64,000 nucleotides of DNA from Hevea brasiliensis (taxonomy: Eukaryota; Streptophyta; Magnoliopsida; Malpighiales; Euphorbiaceae): contig NC_079498.1 of the NCBI RefSeq assembly GCF_030052815.1, forward strand, positions 67,566,992-67,630,991, given 5' to 3'. Below are positions 11,713-21,886 of the stretch, one piece after another. Under the pieces are notes generated by a model, which saw only the letters and a program-made list of their open reading frames with translations, had not been told where the DNA came from and ran no database searches. The translations under genes and the position numbers were made by a program. Within the stretch, counting starts at the first letter, position 1, and every line of letters begins with the position of its first letter.

Positions 11713-12665
11713 GGCTTTAAAATAAAATTTTATTTTCAATAGGTCTATCATATTAGTTTAATTAATCAAGTTTTTACTATATTTTGGGTATGTAGGAGAT
11801 TTAAATATTCATTCTGTCAGTTAAAATTATCTCTCTTTTATTGAATATAACTATTATCTTGAAGATTTCAGGTGAGTGGTAATTATAGTACATGGTACCG
11901 TTTTAGTCCCTTTTAAAATTTATTAGCATTAAAGTTGTTATTAAATGGAATTTTAAATCAATATTTTAACAATTATTTTATATATAATTTTCTAGAGTTT
12001 TATTTTATTATTGAATTTTATTTCGATTTTGATTAAATAATTGACTTTGTAAATTATTTCTACACTAGAACCATTAGGATTCCGGGAATAGGCCTTTAGT
12101 ATTTTTATATTGATTGATATCTGACTATAAAATTTACTAATGTGTTACACTGAATTTATTTGAAATTGATTTGATCTTATTAACTCTATGAAATTATTGA
12201 AAAAAAATATATTGAAATTGCATTATTAGTTATTATTTGCTATTTGAAATTTTTTATTGATTTTGATTGATTTATATAAATTGATTTTCTGTTTTGAATT
12301 AGTACCTGTGCCCAGTATAATTATTATTAAAATAATATTAAAATTTTAATTTATATTAATTATTATAATATTATAAATTGAATTTATTGAAAGATTTAAT
12401 GATGAATATTCTGTCGCTAAATGTTATTAATGGCAATGAGTTAGGAATGTAATTTAACGAATGATAATATTTTTTATTAATATATATTGTTGATCATAAA
12501 TTATTATTTTTAGTATTTTTATAAATAACAAAAATAATAAAAGATATTTTGAAAAATTCAAATATTCTCGCTTATTTTTAAGTCCAAGAGAGAGACCGAC
12601 GCTAAAATGGATGTCCTTGTGAAATGAGACTTGGACGAGGACACGACTGTTCATCAAAGACCAAA
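11191..12665. other. AT-rich intergenic DNA and distal upstream region of TNL P
   Basis: This corresponds to 25240-26273 and 36443-37172 in the next unit, without the Ty3/gypsy element. The uninterrupted target of that element is around 11995-12010. The last 150 bp match the sequence upstream of the TIR exons of B and C, so this is the distal upstream region of copy P, cut off from it by the MULE. It lacks about 60 bp that B and C have near 36896-36955. No gene is visible. Confidence 0.6.
11621..11713. repeat. (ATT)n microsatellite, fused form
   Basis: About 30 uninterrupted ATT units. Behind P and B there are two shorter ATT tracts separated by about 170 bp of unique DNA. That spacer is missing here, as expected from recombination or slippage between the tracts. 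Confidence 0.9.
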
Positions 12666-12674
12666 TGCATTGTA
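12666..12674. other. 9-bp target site duplication, left of MULE
   Basis: TGCATTGTA, repeated exactly at 19885-19893. The sequence occurs once, uninterrupted, at 37173-37181 and 63204-63212 upstream of TIR copies B and C. Confidence 0.9.
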
Positions 12675-12777
12675 GGGTGAATGACCGTAGTAGGGTAACT
12701 CAGAAACAAAAAATACTGAAATGGGCTAACAACTCCAAAAATTATGAAGAGGGAGCGGGTGTCAGTGGTCAGTGTCT

Positions 12778-13153
12778 GGGACGCTATTCAAAATAGCGTC
12801 TGAACTCCGAACGCTGTTCAAAATAGCGTCTGAACTCCGGACGCTATTCATATTAGCATCCGAAGTTGGGAAGCTATTTTGAATAGCGTCCTGATGCCTC
12901 GCACGCCACCCCTGCAAGAACCTGCACCCCTGCATTACGTCCCATCTGTAACAGGGCGCGGGACGCTAGTTTTATTAGCGTCCTGTGTGTGTAATTGCTC
13001 CGGATGCTAATTATATTAGCATCTTGTAGCTCTGGATGCTAATATAATTAGCATCTTGTGTTCATGGCGTGGCGCATCTCTGGTCTCGTCCCAAGTCCAA
13101 TCTGTAAGTAGCCGAATCTCCAGTGAAACGGGATGCTATTTTTATTAGCGTCC
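12778..13153. repeat. Left array of eight imperfect palindromes in the MULE
   Basis: Units of about 22-24 bp have the form GGACGCTA-(4-7 nt)-TAGCGTCC with GCATCC variants, near 12779-12800, 12809-12830, 12839-12861, 12868-12891, 12960-12983, 13001-13023, 13033-13054 and 13130-13153. The first three lie at a 30-bp pitch with a TGAACTCCG linker. Each unit can form a hairpin. A matching cluster is at the other end of the element. Confidence 0.85.
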
Positions 13154-13429
13154 TGTGTTCATCCCACTCCCCATATCTACCCCTGCTCTCTCTCCCTGCG
13201 CTCTCATTTACGGCATCCATTTCATAATTTTTTCTAAGAAGCAGCTTACAGCCCTCAAGCCCTCAAAACGCTCGTTCATTCCTCATCCATTGTCTCATTT
13301 TGGTGGAGCAGCTTACAGTCAGGTGGAGCAAGAAGGAGAGGAGACAAGTGCAGTTGCAGTGTTAGAACACAAAGAAAGAAAGAAGAAATTTGAAAAAAAA
13401 TTATATTCAAGTATGTATTTTAATTGTTT

Positions 13430-13712
13430 AATAATTTTTAACATGTAATATATGAAATGCTTAGGTGATAATAATGTTTATTATTCTGAAAATAATATAA
13501 TTTTTTTTTTGTGCATGTTTGTGAGAAATTTTTGGTGAGCAAGTTGATATTTTTGTAAGCATCACTTAAGAAATAAAATTTCGTGAAAATTTTTAACATG
13601 CAATATATAAAATGCTTGAGTGTTAATGTAATTATTATTCTGAAAATAATATATATATATATATTTTTATGCATGCATGTTGGTATGTTTGTGAGCAAGT
13701 TGATATATATAT
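13430..13712. repeat. Direct repeat of about 125 bp in the MULE 5' region
   Basis: 13430-13555 and 13587-13712 are similar (TTTTTAACATG, AATGCTT, TTATTCTGAAAATAATAT and GAGCAAGTTGATAT in the same order). No coding capacity is supported. A splice-donor-like CAA/GTATGT lies just upstream near 13411. Confidence 0.6.
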
Positions 13713-14033
13713 AGTAATAGCATAATACTGATAAAATGAGTAAAAGTTATTGGGAAAAATAATACAAGAAATTATATTTTTAGTGTATGATAGTAAAGAA
13801 GGTAAAGAAAAAATAATATAAATTTGTAGTATTAAGAAAATGTTAGGAAAGAGAATAAAAATTATAAATGTAAATTATGTTACAAAATAAATTTTATATT
13901 AAGTCATATAATTTTTGTATCACAAAATATAATATTTTAATAAGTTGAACAGAGAATATTAGTATAAAGTAAAATAATAGTTTAAGTTTTTAAAAATTAG
14001 TAAAAGCTATAGAAGAAAGGGAAAAATTAATAG

Positions 14034-14930
14034 AAAATTGAGTTCATAATATATTATAGTAAAGGATGTAATAAAAATAAAATATAAATTTTTATAAAAT
14101 ATTATTAAAAAATGAAAAATTAGTAATATAAAAAATTGCCAAAAAAAATAAGTAGCATTTTAATTAAAACGTAATTAATAAAAATAAATTATAAAATTAT
14201 ATTATTTAGATAATATTAAAGAAATAAAAAATAGTAAAATAAAAAAATTGACGAAACTCAATAAACAATTAAAATGTAATTATTAAAAAAATTAATATTA
14301 TTAAAATATGATTAAAAAGTGAAAACAATAGTAACATAAAAATTTGTCGAAATCATTGCATGTTTAATTAAAATGTAATTATTAGAAATAAAATATTAAT
14401 TTATTTTATTAATTAAAATTAAAAAATAGAAAAATTAGTAATGTAAAATGTTGTTGAAAATAATTTCTTTATTAATTAAAAATTGAGTTCATAATATATT
14501 ATAGAAAAGGATGTAATAAAAATAAAATATAAATTTATATAAAATATTATTAAAAAATGAAAAATTAGTAATATAAAAAATTGCCAAAAATAAGTAGCAT
14601 TTTAATTAAAATGTAATTAATAAAAATAAATTATAAAATTAAATTATTTAGATAATATTAAAGAAATAAAAAATAGTAAGATAAAAAAAATTGACGAAAC
14701 TCAATATAACAATTAAACTGTAATTATTAAAAAAAAATTAATATTATTAAAATATGATTAAAAAGTGAAAACAATAGTAACATAAAAATTTGTCGAAATC
14801 ATTGCATATTTAATTAAAATGTAATTATTAGAAATAAAATATTAATTTATTTTATTAATTAAAATTAAAAAAATAGAAAAATTAGTAATGTAAAATGTTG
14901 TTGAAAATAATTTCTTTATTAAGTAAAATA
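14034..14930. repeat. Tandem duplication of about 445 bp, AT-rich, in the MULE
   Basis: The unit starting AAAATTGAGTTCATAAT at 14034 recurs at 14479 and stays alignable to about 14930 with scattered small changes. It lies just upstream of the transposase coding region, probably in a 5' intron, since TTTTATTTTATTAG immediately precedes the first ATG. It has no ORF. Confidence 0.8.
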
Positions 14931-14994
14931 TAATGACCTATTGTCAACCATACCGTTTATGCTGATAGTTGTTGCGATTTTTATTTTATTAGAA

Positions 14995-17504
14995 ATGTCA
15001 ATTCCAACTTTTGCTACTTTATATTGGGATGGAGAAATCATTATGGATGATGAAGGCTATGAATATTATGGGGGTTCATCAACCGTCATTACTATTGGTA
15101 AACGTATGGATTTTGGTACTTTAGGAATGAAAATTGTCCGTGAAATTAATCTTAAAGGTGGACATGAATTTATATCGAAAATCTTATTCAGACAACCCAT
15201 TGAAAAAAAATGGCTCATTTAAATGGGATTACATGGGTTTGGCAAACGATGACGATGTGAATATTATGTTTAATTTCATTGATGAAATTGGAGGTATGTC
15301 ATCGATTGAATTATATATTGACATTTTTCAACCATCTGCAAATGTTGTTGATGAAGCGGGCCCATCAAATAGTTGTTACACTGAAGCACTTAAGTGTACG
15401 GATGATTTTGAATCCGCAAGCAATGATTATTGTCCCGATGATGATGAGGATGATGCGGAGTCTGATGAAGAATGGATTGATAGCGATGACTGGGACATGA
15501 ATGAGGATGGTGGTCATCATAATGAGTTAGTAGTAGATTTGCCTTTTTACTATAATACTCATGTTGCAAACCTAATAATGCCGCTTGTCCCTCCTCCGCC
15601 TTATAGTGAAATAGATTTTTCATTACTAACAATTGATCCATGGTCAACACCACAGTGTAGTTCAATGTGGGATCCATTAAAAGAATTTGAATTAGGACTG
15701 ATATTCTCATCTAGAGAGGATGTCCAAAAAGCTGCCAAAGAATATCATTTACATAGGCACCATGAGTTTTGTAATGAGGAGACAAAGAGTATAACATATG
15801 CCATCAGGTGCAAAGACAAAAAGAGCAATTGTAAGTGGAGATTGCGTGCCTCACGAGGGAAAGGAAGTGATATATGGAAAATTACGTGATATAACGGGCC
15901 ACATACATGTGTTAATCCATCACTGTCACAAGATCATAAGCAATTGGCTAGCAAATTTATATCTGATTTCATTCTCGCCATTGTACGTGAACAACCCAAT
16001 GTGAAGATAGGAGCGTTACAGTCTGAAATGAAAGATAAGATTGGATATATGCCAAGTTATCGAAAGATCTGGAAGGCTAGGCACGATGTAATTATTAAGA
16101 TATTTGGTGATTGGGAGGAATCTTACGGAAGGTTGCGACAATTGATGCTTGCTTTGTGCAAACAGAACCCTGAAAGTATGTTCTTCATTGAAGATGATCC
16201 TTTTTTGGTTAATAATAGATTAGATCCTGCTTATCAGGTTTTCGATAGAATGTTTTGGGCATATAAACAAACAATAGAAGGATTCAAGAATTATCGACCG
16301 GTTATATTCATAGACTCAACTTTTTTATATGGGAAGTACAAAGGATGTTTATTTTGTGCAACAACACTTGATGGTAATAACCATATTTTCCCAATTGCGT
16401 GGGCAATAGTCGACAGTGAAAATACAAGGAACTAGGATTGGTTTATGTCTTGTTTGAGGGTGTTTGTGATAGATCGTAAAGGAATATGTGTTATATCAGA
16501 TAGACATATTGCCATAAAAAAGGCAATGAATCAAGATTGGTGGCAGCCCCCTGATGGGCATCATCGATACTGCTTAAGACATATCCTCAGCAATTACAAC
16601 ACAAAGTTTAAGAATACTAATATGAAAGAAGCTCTCCGAAAGGCAGGTTAGTTTTCTAAGTTGACTAGTTATTGTTACTGTAATCTAAATATAAATTTCA
16701 CATAGTAAAAAACAAATAACATGGCTTTTTTATTTTTACAGCAAAACAATTGGAAAAAAAAAATTTATGAGGCCATGAACACAATCAAGAATGAGCATCC
16801 TGACACATTTGAATGGGCTACAAAGATACCTTTGGAAAAATGGACACGTTCTTATGATGGATGGAAACGTTATGGCTCCATGACAACTAATACTGTTGAG
16901 TTTGTTAATGGAATACTCAAAGGGATCCGTGCTTTACCAATAACTGCAATGGTAGAAAAAATATTTTTCCAGTGTGTTGATTATTTTGACACACGCTGCA
17001 CGACCCTCCGTGAGCAACTGCAAATGGGCTTCAAATTTACACCAGCATGTCGTCAAATATTACTTGACAATTTAAATGAAGCAAACTCATATCTTTAACC
17101 GCGATTGTGGTGAATTTGAAGTTTGGAAGGGAAGATCTGAAATGAAGCATGTGGTCAAACTTGATGAAAGGATATGCACATGTAAGAAGTTTGAAGAAAT
17201 ACGCATTCCATGTTCTCATGTGATTGCCGCATGCCAAGCAATGTCAATTAATTACGAGCAATACGTTTCAAATTATTACACGTTGGAGCGAATGCTTAAG
17301 TGCTATGAGTGGCAGTTTCATGCTCTTGGACATCCTGATTATTGGCCAACAGATAATTATCTAGTTCTTCTACCTGACCCAACCCAGAAAAGGTCTAAAG
17401 GACGACCAAATTCGTCAAGGAAGAAGAATGAAATGGATTGGAGTGTAAATCATTGTTCGCCATGTTATGGACAAGGACACACAAAAAAAAGTTGTCACAT
17501 GTGA
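14995..17504 (+). pseudogene. MuDR-type MULE transposase, disrupted
   Basis: The enzyme would cut and rejoin the MULE ends in the nucleus. The first ATG (14995) follows an acceptor-like TTATTAG. In order: an N-terminal region; an acidic stretch near 15430-15510; a MuDR DNA-binding region (about 15690-15920, LIFSSREDVQKAAKEY); the MULE catalytic domain with aspartates at 16313 (FIDSTF) and 16499 (ISDRH) and a glutamate at 16898 (NTVEFVN); a SWIM zinc finger, CxC then CxH, near 17175-17225; and a CCHC-like knuckle (CSPCYGQGHTKKSC) at the end. A likely intron is 16647-16741. Breaks: a frameshift at the A run near 15200, a stop at 15887-15889, a stop at 16433-16435, and a frameshift near 17090. 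It is a recently decayed autonomous transposase. Confidence 0.85.
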
Positions 17505-17758
17505 AGGAACAACATAACTTAATTATGTTACTATGTATCATTATTATAAATTGTTGAGGACTGTATTTCTTTTTATATTTTAATTTTATGTGTGTAAATG
17601 TAACATGTATTATTATCAAGTACATTATCTCCCACATTGCTTACCCTCATAATAGTGATGATAGGTCCATATTGCATTATTTAATATAATGTTTGCATTA
17701 TCATGTGTTTCTCATTTATTTATTTGTGCTCCATTTTGTTTATGTCGTAGATAATATA

Positions 17759-18280
17759 ATGGCTCGTATAATGCGCACTCCAAAAAGGATTGTCAATCAA
17801 CAACAGAGAGCAAGGGTACATGGTCTAATTATGAATTTGATTAATCTACCAATGGAAGTAACACCCTCAACTACAGGGAATTACCTACTCTGCATTGTTA
17901 AGCATATGATAAGGGTCAACAGGCTCATTCAACAAATCATATGGGAAGGAGAGCTATTAACAGATAAACCTAGATATTTGGCTTTAAGGTCAGCTTTTAG
18001 CTGTATCCACGACAAGGGTATACTTGACCGCGTATGGCAAAAATTAGAAGCTAACCGTACCCCATCATATTTACTGCTACTTAAGGGATTCGCAAAAGAA
18101 TATGCTAGTTGGGTCGCTACGCGAACAATGTGTCGGTCAACTAATATAAAAATTCGTGATAGTAACAAACATACTCTGTTGAAGCCCATGTTACCTAAAA
18201 TCAACTACAGATTGGACAAAGACCTTTATGATGAGCTAATTAGATCATGTCCTGTGAATCAAATAGTCAGGGTGACCTAA
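17759..18280 (+). CDS. Unrecognised MULE-borne ORF, 173 codons
   Basis: An intact ORF starts MARIMRTPKRIV and ends in TAA-less TGA/TAA context at 18280. It follows the transposase by 254 bp on the same strand, and an acceptor-like GTCGTAG stands just before the ATG, so it may be a later exon or a separate gene. The protein is basic, with alternating hydrophobic and charged stretches, and has no signal peptide, membrane segment or motif that I recognise. It is open while both neighbours are broken, which may be chance. It could be an accessory transposition protein or a captured host fragment; neither is shown by the sequence. Confidence 0.45.
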   Translation: MARIMRTPKRIVNQQQRARVHGLIMNLINLPMEVTPSTTGNYLLCIVKHMIRVNRLIQQIIWEGELLTDKPRYLALRSAFSCIHDKGILDRVWQKLEANRTPSYLLLLKGFAKEYASWVATRTMCRSTNIKIRDSNKHTLLKPMLPKINYRLDKDLYDELIRSCPVNQIVRVT

Positions 18281-18549
18281 TTAGTTCTAATATTCTAAAC
18301 AATATTTATATGTTTTATTGATGTATATTTATATGTTTTGTTCATGTATATTTATATGTTTTGATGATGTACTCAACAATATTGTACTTTTAAGTAATGT
18401 ATTGACTATGTTTATGTATATAATTTAATTCCTTCATTACATGTTTTTGTTACCATTCGTGTATTAATTAATGTACAAGAACCATATGTGCATTGTTTTA
18501 CCTATCAAAAGATCCATTGAAAATGTATATTTTGTAATAATAAATAGGT

Positions 18550-18830
18550 ATGACTACACAAAAAGAAAGAAGAGATTACATTGTGCCTGGTCCAATTGAT
18601 AAAGAGCTTCTTCGACTCCAGCCACAACACCGTTCTGAAGGGATTTGAAATGGTACAGTTGAGCATGAAGTGGTTACATGCAGGAGGCAGGGGCTAATAT
18701 TACATACTGACATTGATGACCGAATTGTTCCTCATCTTCGTGATTCTGGATTTATTAGTATTGCTAGACTAGGGTTTTTTTCTCTTGATTGGCACCTCAT
18801 CAGTGCCTTTGTAGAGCGATGGCACATGAC
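18550..18830 (+). pseudogene. Plant mobile domain (PMD) fragment, MAIL1/MAIN-like
   Basis: The translation shows LQPQHRSEGI, stop, NG, then CRRQG, RIVPHLRDSGF, ARLGFFSLDWHLISAFVERW. This matches the start of the plant mobile domain (aminotransferase-like, PMD), found in MAIL1/MAIN proteins and in many plant transposons. A TGA at 18646-18648 stands where PMD proteins usually have tryptophan (IWNG). Similarity stops after ERW near 18825, so only the N-terminal part is present. PMD proteins of the host act in silencing and genome stability; a role for transposon-borne copies is not settled. Confidence 0.7.
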
Positions 18831-18882
18831 TAATTTAAATATTTATTTTTATTTGTATAATAATTATGAACACTTGTCTTAA

Positions 18883-19546
18883 TTTATATCTTGCTTTAAG
18901 CCAATTGCTCGTATGACATGTTAGTAAATATTTTATATATATATATTTTTAATTAATTTGAAAATAATAAAGTAATTAAAACTAATAAATTAATTACATT
19001 TACTAATTGCTATGAAGAAAATATATTATCCATAATTATAATAAGAATAAAAATTAATATTAGTTATACTTTAATAACTTTTAATGTTTATAACTAACAT
19101 AATTTTAAATTTATCAATCTACTATGTTCTAAATATTAGAAACAAAAAAATTCCCATTAAGATGTATAAAATATACTATTTCAAATATTATACATTTATA
19201 TTTTTAATCTATAAATTAAGAAATATTTTTATGATTAATAAATTTTTTTTACAAAAATATAAAATTAATTTTTTGAATATAAATATTTTTTAAACCGTAA
19301 ATTATATTCTATTTACAATATATAAATAAAATTAATTTCACAAATATATAATATTAAATAAATATTACTACTACTAAAACACAAAACAAACTTTATAAAA
19401 AATCAATGTATACAACTAACATATATAAATTTAATATATTTTATAAAATATAATAAATAAATAAAATTAAATGATCAAAATATTATAAATTTAATATATT
19501 TTACAAAAATCAATTAAATAAATAAAATATAAAAATTGTGGTACTT
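18883..19546. other. Very AT-rich tract of the MULE, nothing seen
   Basis: Long A/T-rich sequence without a supported ORF or repeat structure, between the PMD fragment and the right palindrome cluster. Confidence 0.6.
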
Positions 19547-19800
19547 GGGACGCTAATTATATTAGCATGTCTTTGGGTTAGCAACTGCATGGGATGCATG
19601 GCGGAGAAGGGCACTGGGATGCTACTATAAGTAGTGTTTTGCTCGCTGGGACGCTAGTATCAGTAGCGTGTTGCTGCTAATCGTGGGGACGCTATTCAAA
19701 ATAGCGTCCTGACGTGAAAACGCTATTTTGAATAGCATTTTCTTTGAGACGCTATTTTAAATAGTGTTTTTCTGTTGGGACGCTATTTTTATCAACGTTT
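19547..19800. repeat. Right array of seven imperfect palindromes in the MULE
   Basis: Units near 19547-19569, 19616-19639, 19648-19671, 19686-19709, 19717-19741, 19746-19770 and 19777-19800 follow the same GGACGCTA / TAGCGTCC plan as the left cluster. The unit at 19686 has the same GGACGCTATTCAAAATAGCG core as the first left unit. Confidence 0.85.
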
Positions 19801-19884
19801 ATGTGTTCCCTCACCCCTTTCACATAATTATCCAACATTCTAACCCATTTCAGTATATTATTTTTTAGATTCGGTCAATTTCCC

Positions 19885-19893
19885 TGCATTGTA
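19885..19893. other. 9-bp target site duplication, right of MULE
   Basis: TGCATTGTA, identical to 12666-12674. It continues directly into the TIR-exon upstream sequence shared with copies B and C. Confidence 0.9.
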
Positions 19894-20089
19894 CTTTTTC
19901 TGCGTACCCATTACATTCCTTGATTGACGCGTTTGGTAGGATATCTCCAATATAGTACTACTGCTTCACTTGCTTTGCTTTGTTCATTTCCTTTATCATC
20001 GTAGTATTTCAGTAATCAAATGTCTGTCTTACAAAGTGTAAGAAATTAAAAATCCTGATAGCCCTTATCTGTTCTTCTCTTGATCATTT
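19894..20089 (+). promoter_or_regulatory. Proximal upstream region of TNL P, truncated by MULE
   Basis: These 196 bp up to the TIR ATG are nearly identical to 37182-37378 and 63213-63409. They contain a TTGACG motif (TGAC core, W-box-like) near 19925. No clear TATA box is seen. Anything upstream that regulated this copy is now 7.2 kb further away. Function is inferred from position only. Confidence 0.4.
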
Positions 20090-21281
20090 ATGGCTTCCAT
20101 TGCTGCCTCTTCCTGCAAATATGATGTCTTCCTCAGTTTCAGAGGGGAAGATACCCGAAAAAATTTTACTAGCCATCTCTATGCTGGTTTATGTCAGAAA
20201 GGGATTATCACCTTCAAGGATGATCAAGAACTTGAGAGAGGAAAAACCATTTCCCAAGAACTCCTTAAAGCAATTCAAGATTCTAAAATTTCAATCGTTA
20301 TTTTTTCAAGAAGCTACGCTTCTTCCTCTTGGTGCTTGGATGAGCTTGTACAGATTTTCGAGTGCATGAAAACCCAGGGACAAATGGTTATGCCTGTTTT
20401 CTACCATGTGAATCCAACTGAAGTGAGAGAACAAACAGGAGAATATGGAAAATCATTTGCTCACCATGAACAACGTTTCAACAACTTGCACAATGTTCAA
20501 CAATGGAGAACTGCAATGACTGCATTGGCCAATCTCTCTGGTTGGGATTTACAGGACAGGTATACATACAACTCTTTTTCTTGCATAATTTAAATTTCTT
20601 TTATTTGGATAATATTTGATCTGTAGATGAAGTTGTAAATTTAGGCTTCTATTTGCTTAGGGTTGATCAGCAACCAGTCTCTTTGAGACTGTTTTGTTCC
20701 TTTCAATGTAATATATTTTGGGGTTGGTTGAAAAGATAGAATTTTTCAACTTTAGGCTAAATTCGCCGGATCGCAACTGGTTACATTTTTACTAGTATCC
20801 GATTCGACCGAACCTTAATAGAATAAATTAGAATAGTACATAATCGGATAATTGAATTTGAGTTTGAAAAATAATACTAAGGTGAATTTGGGTATTATAT
20901 GTTAGGTATCCATTACCCAAATCTGTTTATATACATACTTAATTAAATATAAGATATATGTTTTTTTATAATATTTATAAATTTTATATTTTTATTTTAA
21001 ATAAATAAAATTAAATATTTTATGAAATTATTAAATTTTAAAATATAAAATATTAATAAAAATAATTTTTTATGTAAATTATTAAATAAAATATATAAAA
21101 TTAAATAAATTTGAGTTTTTTTCGGATAATAATAATCGGATTTGTAACCGGTTAAGATAGTTGATAATAAATTTTAATCAGGTTTGAGATGGATTCGGGT
21201 TTTGAAAACATTAATCGGGTTCGAATTCAGGTGGGTAATTGTTGTGGTACTCTACCCGTTGTCATCTCTATTATCACTTTG

Positions 21282-21342
<61 letters not shown>

Positions 21343-21886
21343 TAAATTATTGTATTAAAAAGAAAATATGTTGTTTATTTTTCAAATTAACTTTTAGATA
21401 TGTGATTTTAATTTTTTTTAATAATAAATGAAACTCATATTTTATTTTGTAAAGCTAAATTATTAATTGATTTCTTATGGTTAAAGGGAGACAGCAGAGT
21501 GAATTTGGCATTTTATATTACTTATAACAAAAATTTTTTAGCCAATAAACCTAAAATAAAAATATTAATCACTTTATTTTCCACAGAATTAGTTCTCTTT
21601 AAATATTTTTATTATATTATTTAATTCATTATAAAATAAAATTTTTTTAGCCAATAAACCTAAAATTCGTTAGCGTTACGATCATTGAGGTCATTAGATT
21701 TAAGTTACTGCAATCTGGTAGAAGAAGCACTTCCTAGTGATCTGAGCTGCTTCCCATCATTGAGAACACTCAATCTAAGCGGAAATGGTTTTATTAGCAT
21801 CCCTTCAAGCATTAGTAGACTTTCAAAACAAAGTTGGCAATCTCGCTTCCAAGAGACCGAAAATGCCTGTAGATCCTGAGTCCTGA
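20090..21886 (+). pseudogene. TNL copy P: TIR exon plus deleted remainder
   Basis: The TIR exon (20090-20559, 156 codons plus two bases, donor CAG/GTATAC) is intact and nearly identical to B, with YDVFLSFRGEDTR, SSWCLDEL (putative NADase glutamate E85) and PVFYHVNP. Intron 1 then breaks off near 21635. A filler of about 27 bp leads into a piece of LRR exon 4 at 21666-21831, which joins a few bases later to the last 50 bp of exon 5 (21834-21886), out of frame. NB-ARC, most LRRs and C-JID are gone, so it is not a full receptor. Reading through the donor gives a 167-residue TIR-only protein ending at 20593, which could still be made. A MULE sits in its promoter. Confidence 0.85.
21289..21336. 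repeat. (AT)n microsatellite in TNL P intron
   Basis: About 24 AT units; the matching tract in copy B (38579-38594) has about eight. Confidence 0.9.

Larger units (their letters stand above)
12675..19884 (+). mobile_element. Mutator-like transposable element (MULE), 7.2 kb
   Basis: A DNA transposon bounded by a perfect 9-bp target duplication. Its imperfect terminal inverted repeats of about 55 bp share GGG, TGACCG and ATACTGAAATGGG; the left end starts GGGTGAATGACCG and the right end, read inward, GGGAAATTGACCG. Inside, in order, are a left cluster of palindromes, an AT-rich 5' region with tandem repeats, a broken MuDR-type transposase, an unknown ORF, a broken plant mobile domain fragment, an AT-rich tract, and a right palindrome cluster. 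Coding regions run on the plus strand, in line with copy P, whose ATG is 205 bp beyond the right end. The transposase is disrupted, so the element is probably immobile unless helped in trans. Confidence 0.9.

Noticed and set aside
11539..11751. Minus-strand ORF rich in asparagine
   Set aside because: It is only the translation of the (ATT)n microsatellite; similar ORFs at 25827-26024 and 51909-52091 have the same cause.
12454..12657. Minus-strand ORF ending in an isoleucine-rich tail, also at 36997-37239 and 63028-63270
   Set aside because: It lies in the TNL upstream region, is AT-rich by composition and is conserved only because the block is duplicated.
12778..13153. CRISPR-like array
   Set aside because: The repeats are palindromes of a eukaryotic transposon with irregular spacing and no conserved spacers or cas genes.
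13155..13448. 97-codon ORF near the left end of the MULE
   Set aside because: Low-complexity frame in the 5' region of the element with no domain; more likely untranslated leader.
19084..19293. 69-codon plus-strand ORF in the MULE
   Set aside because: AT-rich composition (isoleucine, asparagine, tyrosine) in a repeat-free tract, with no recognised motif.
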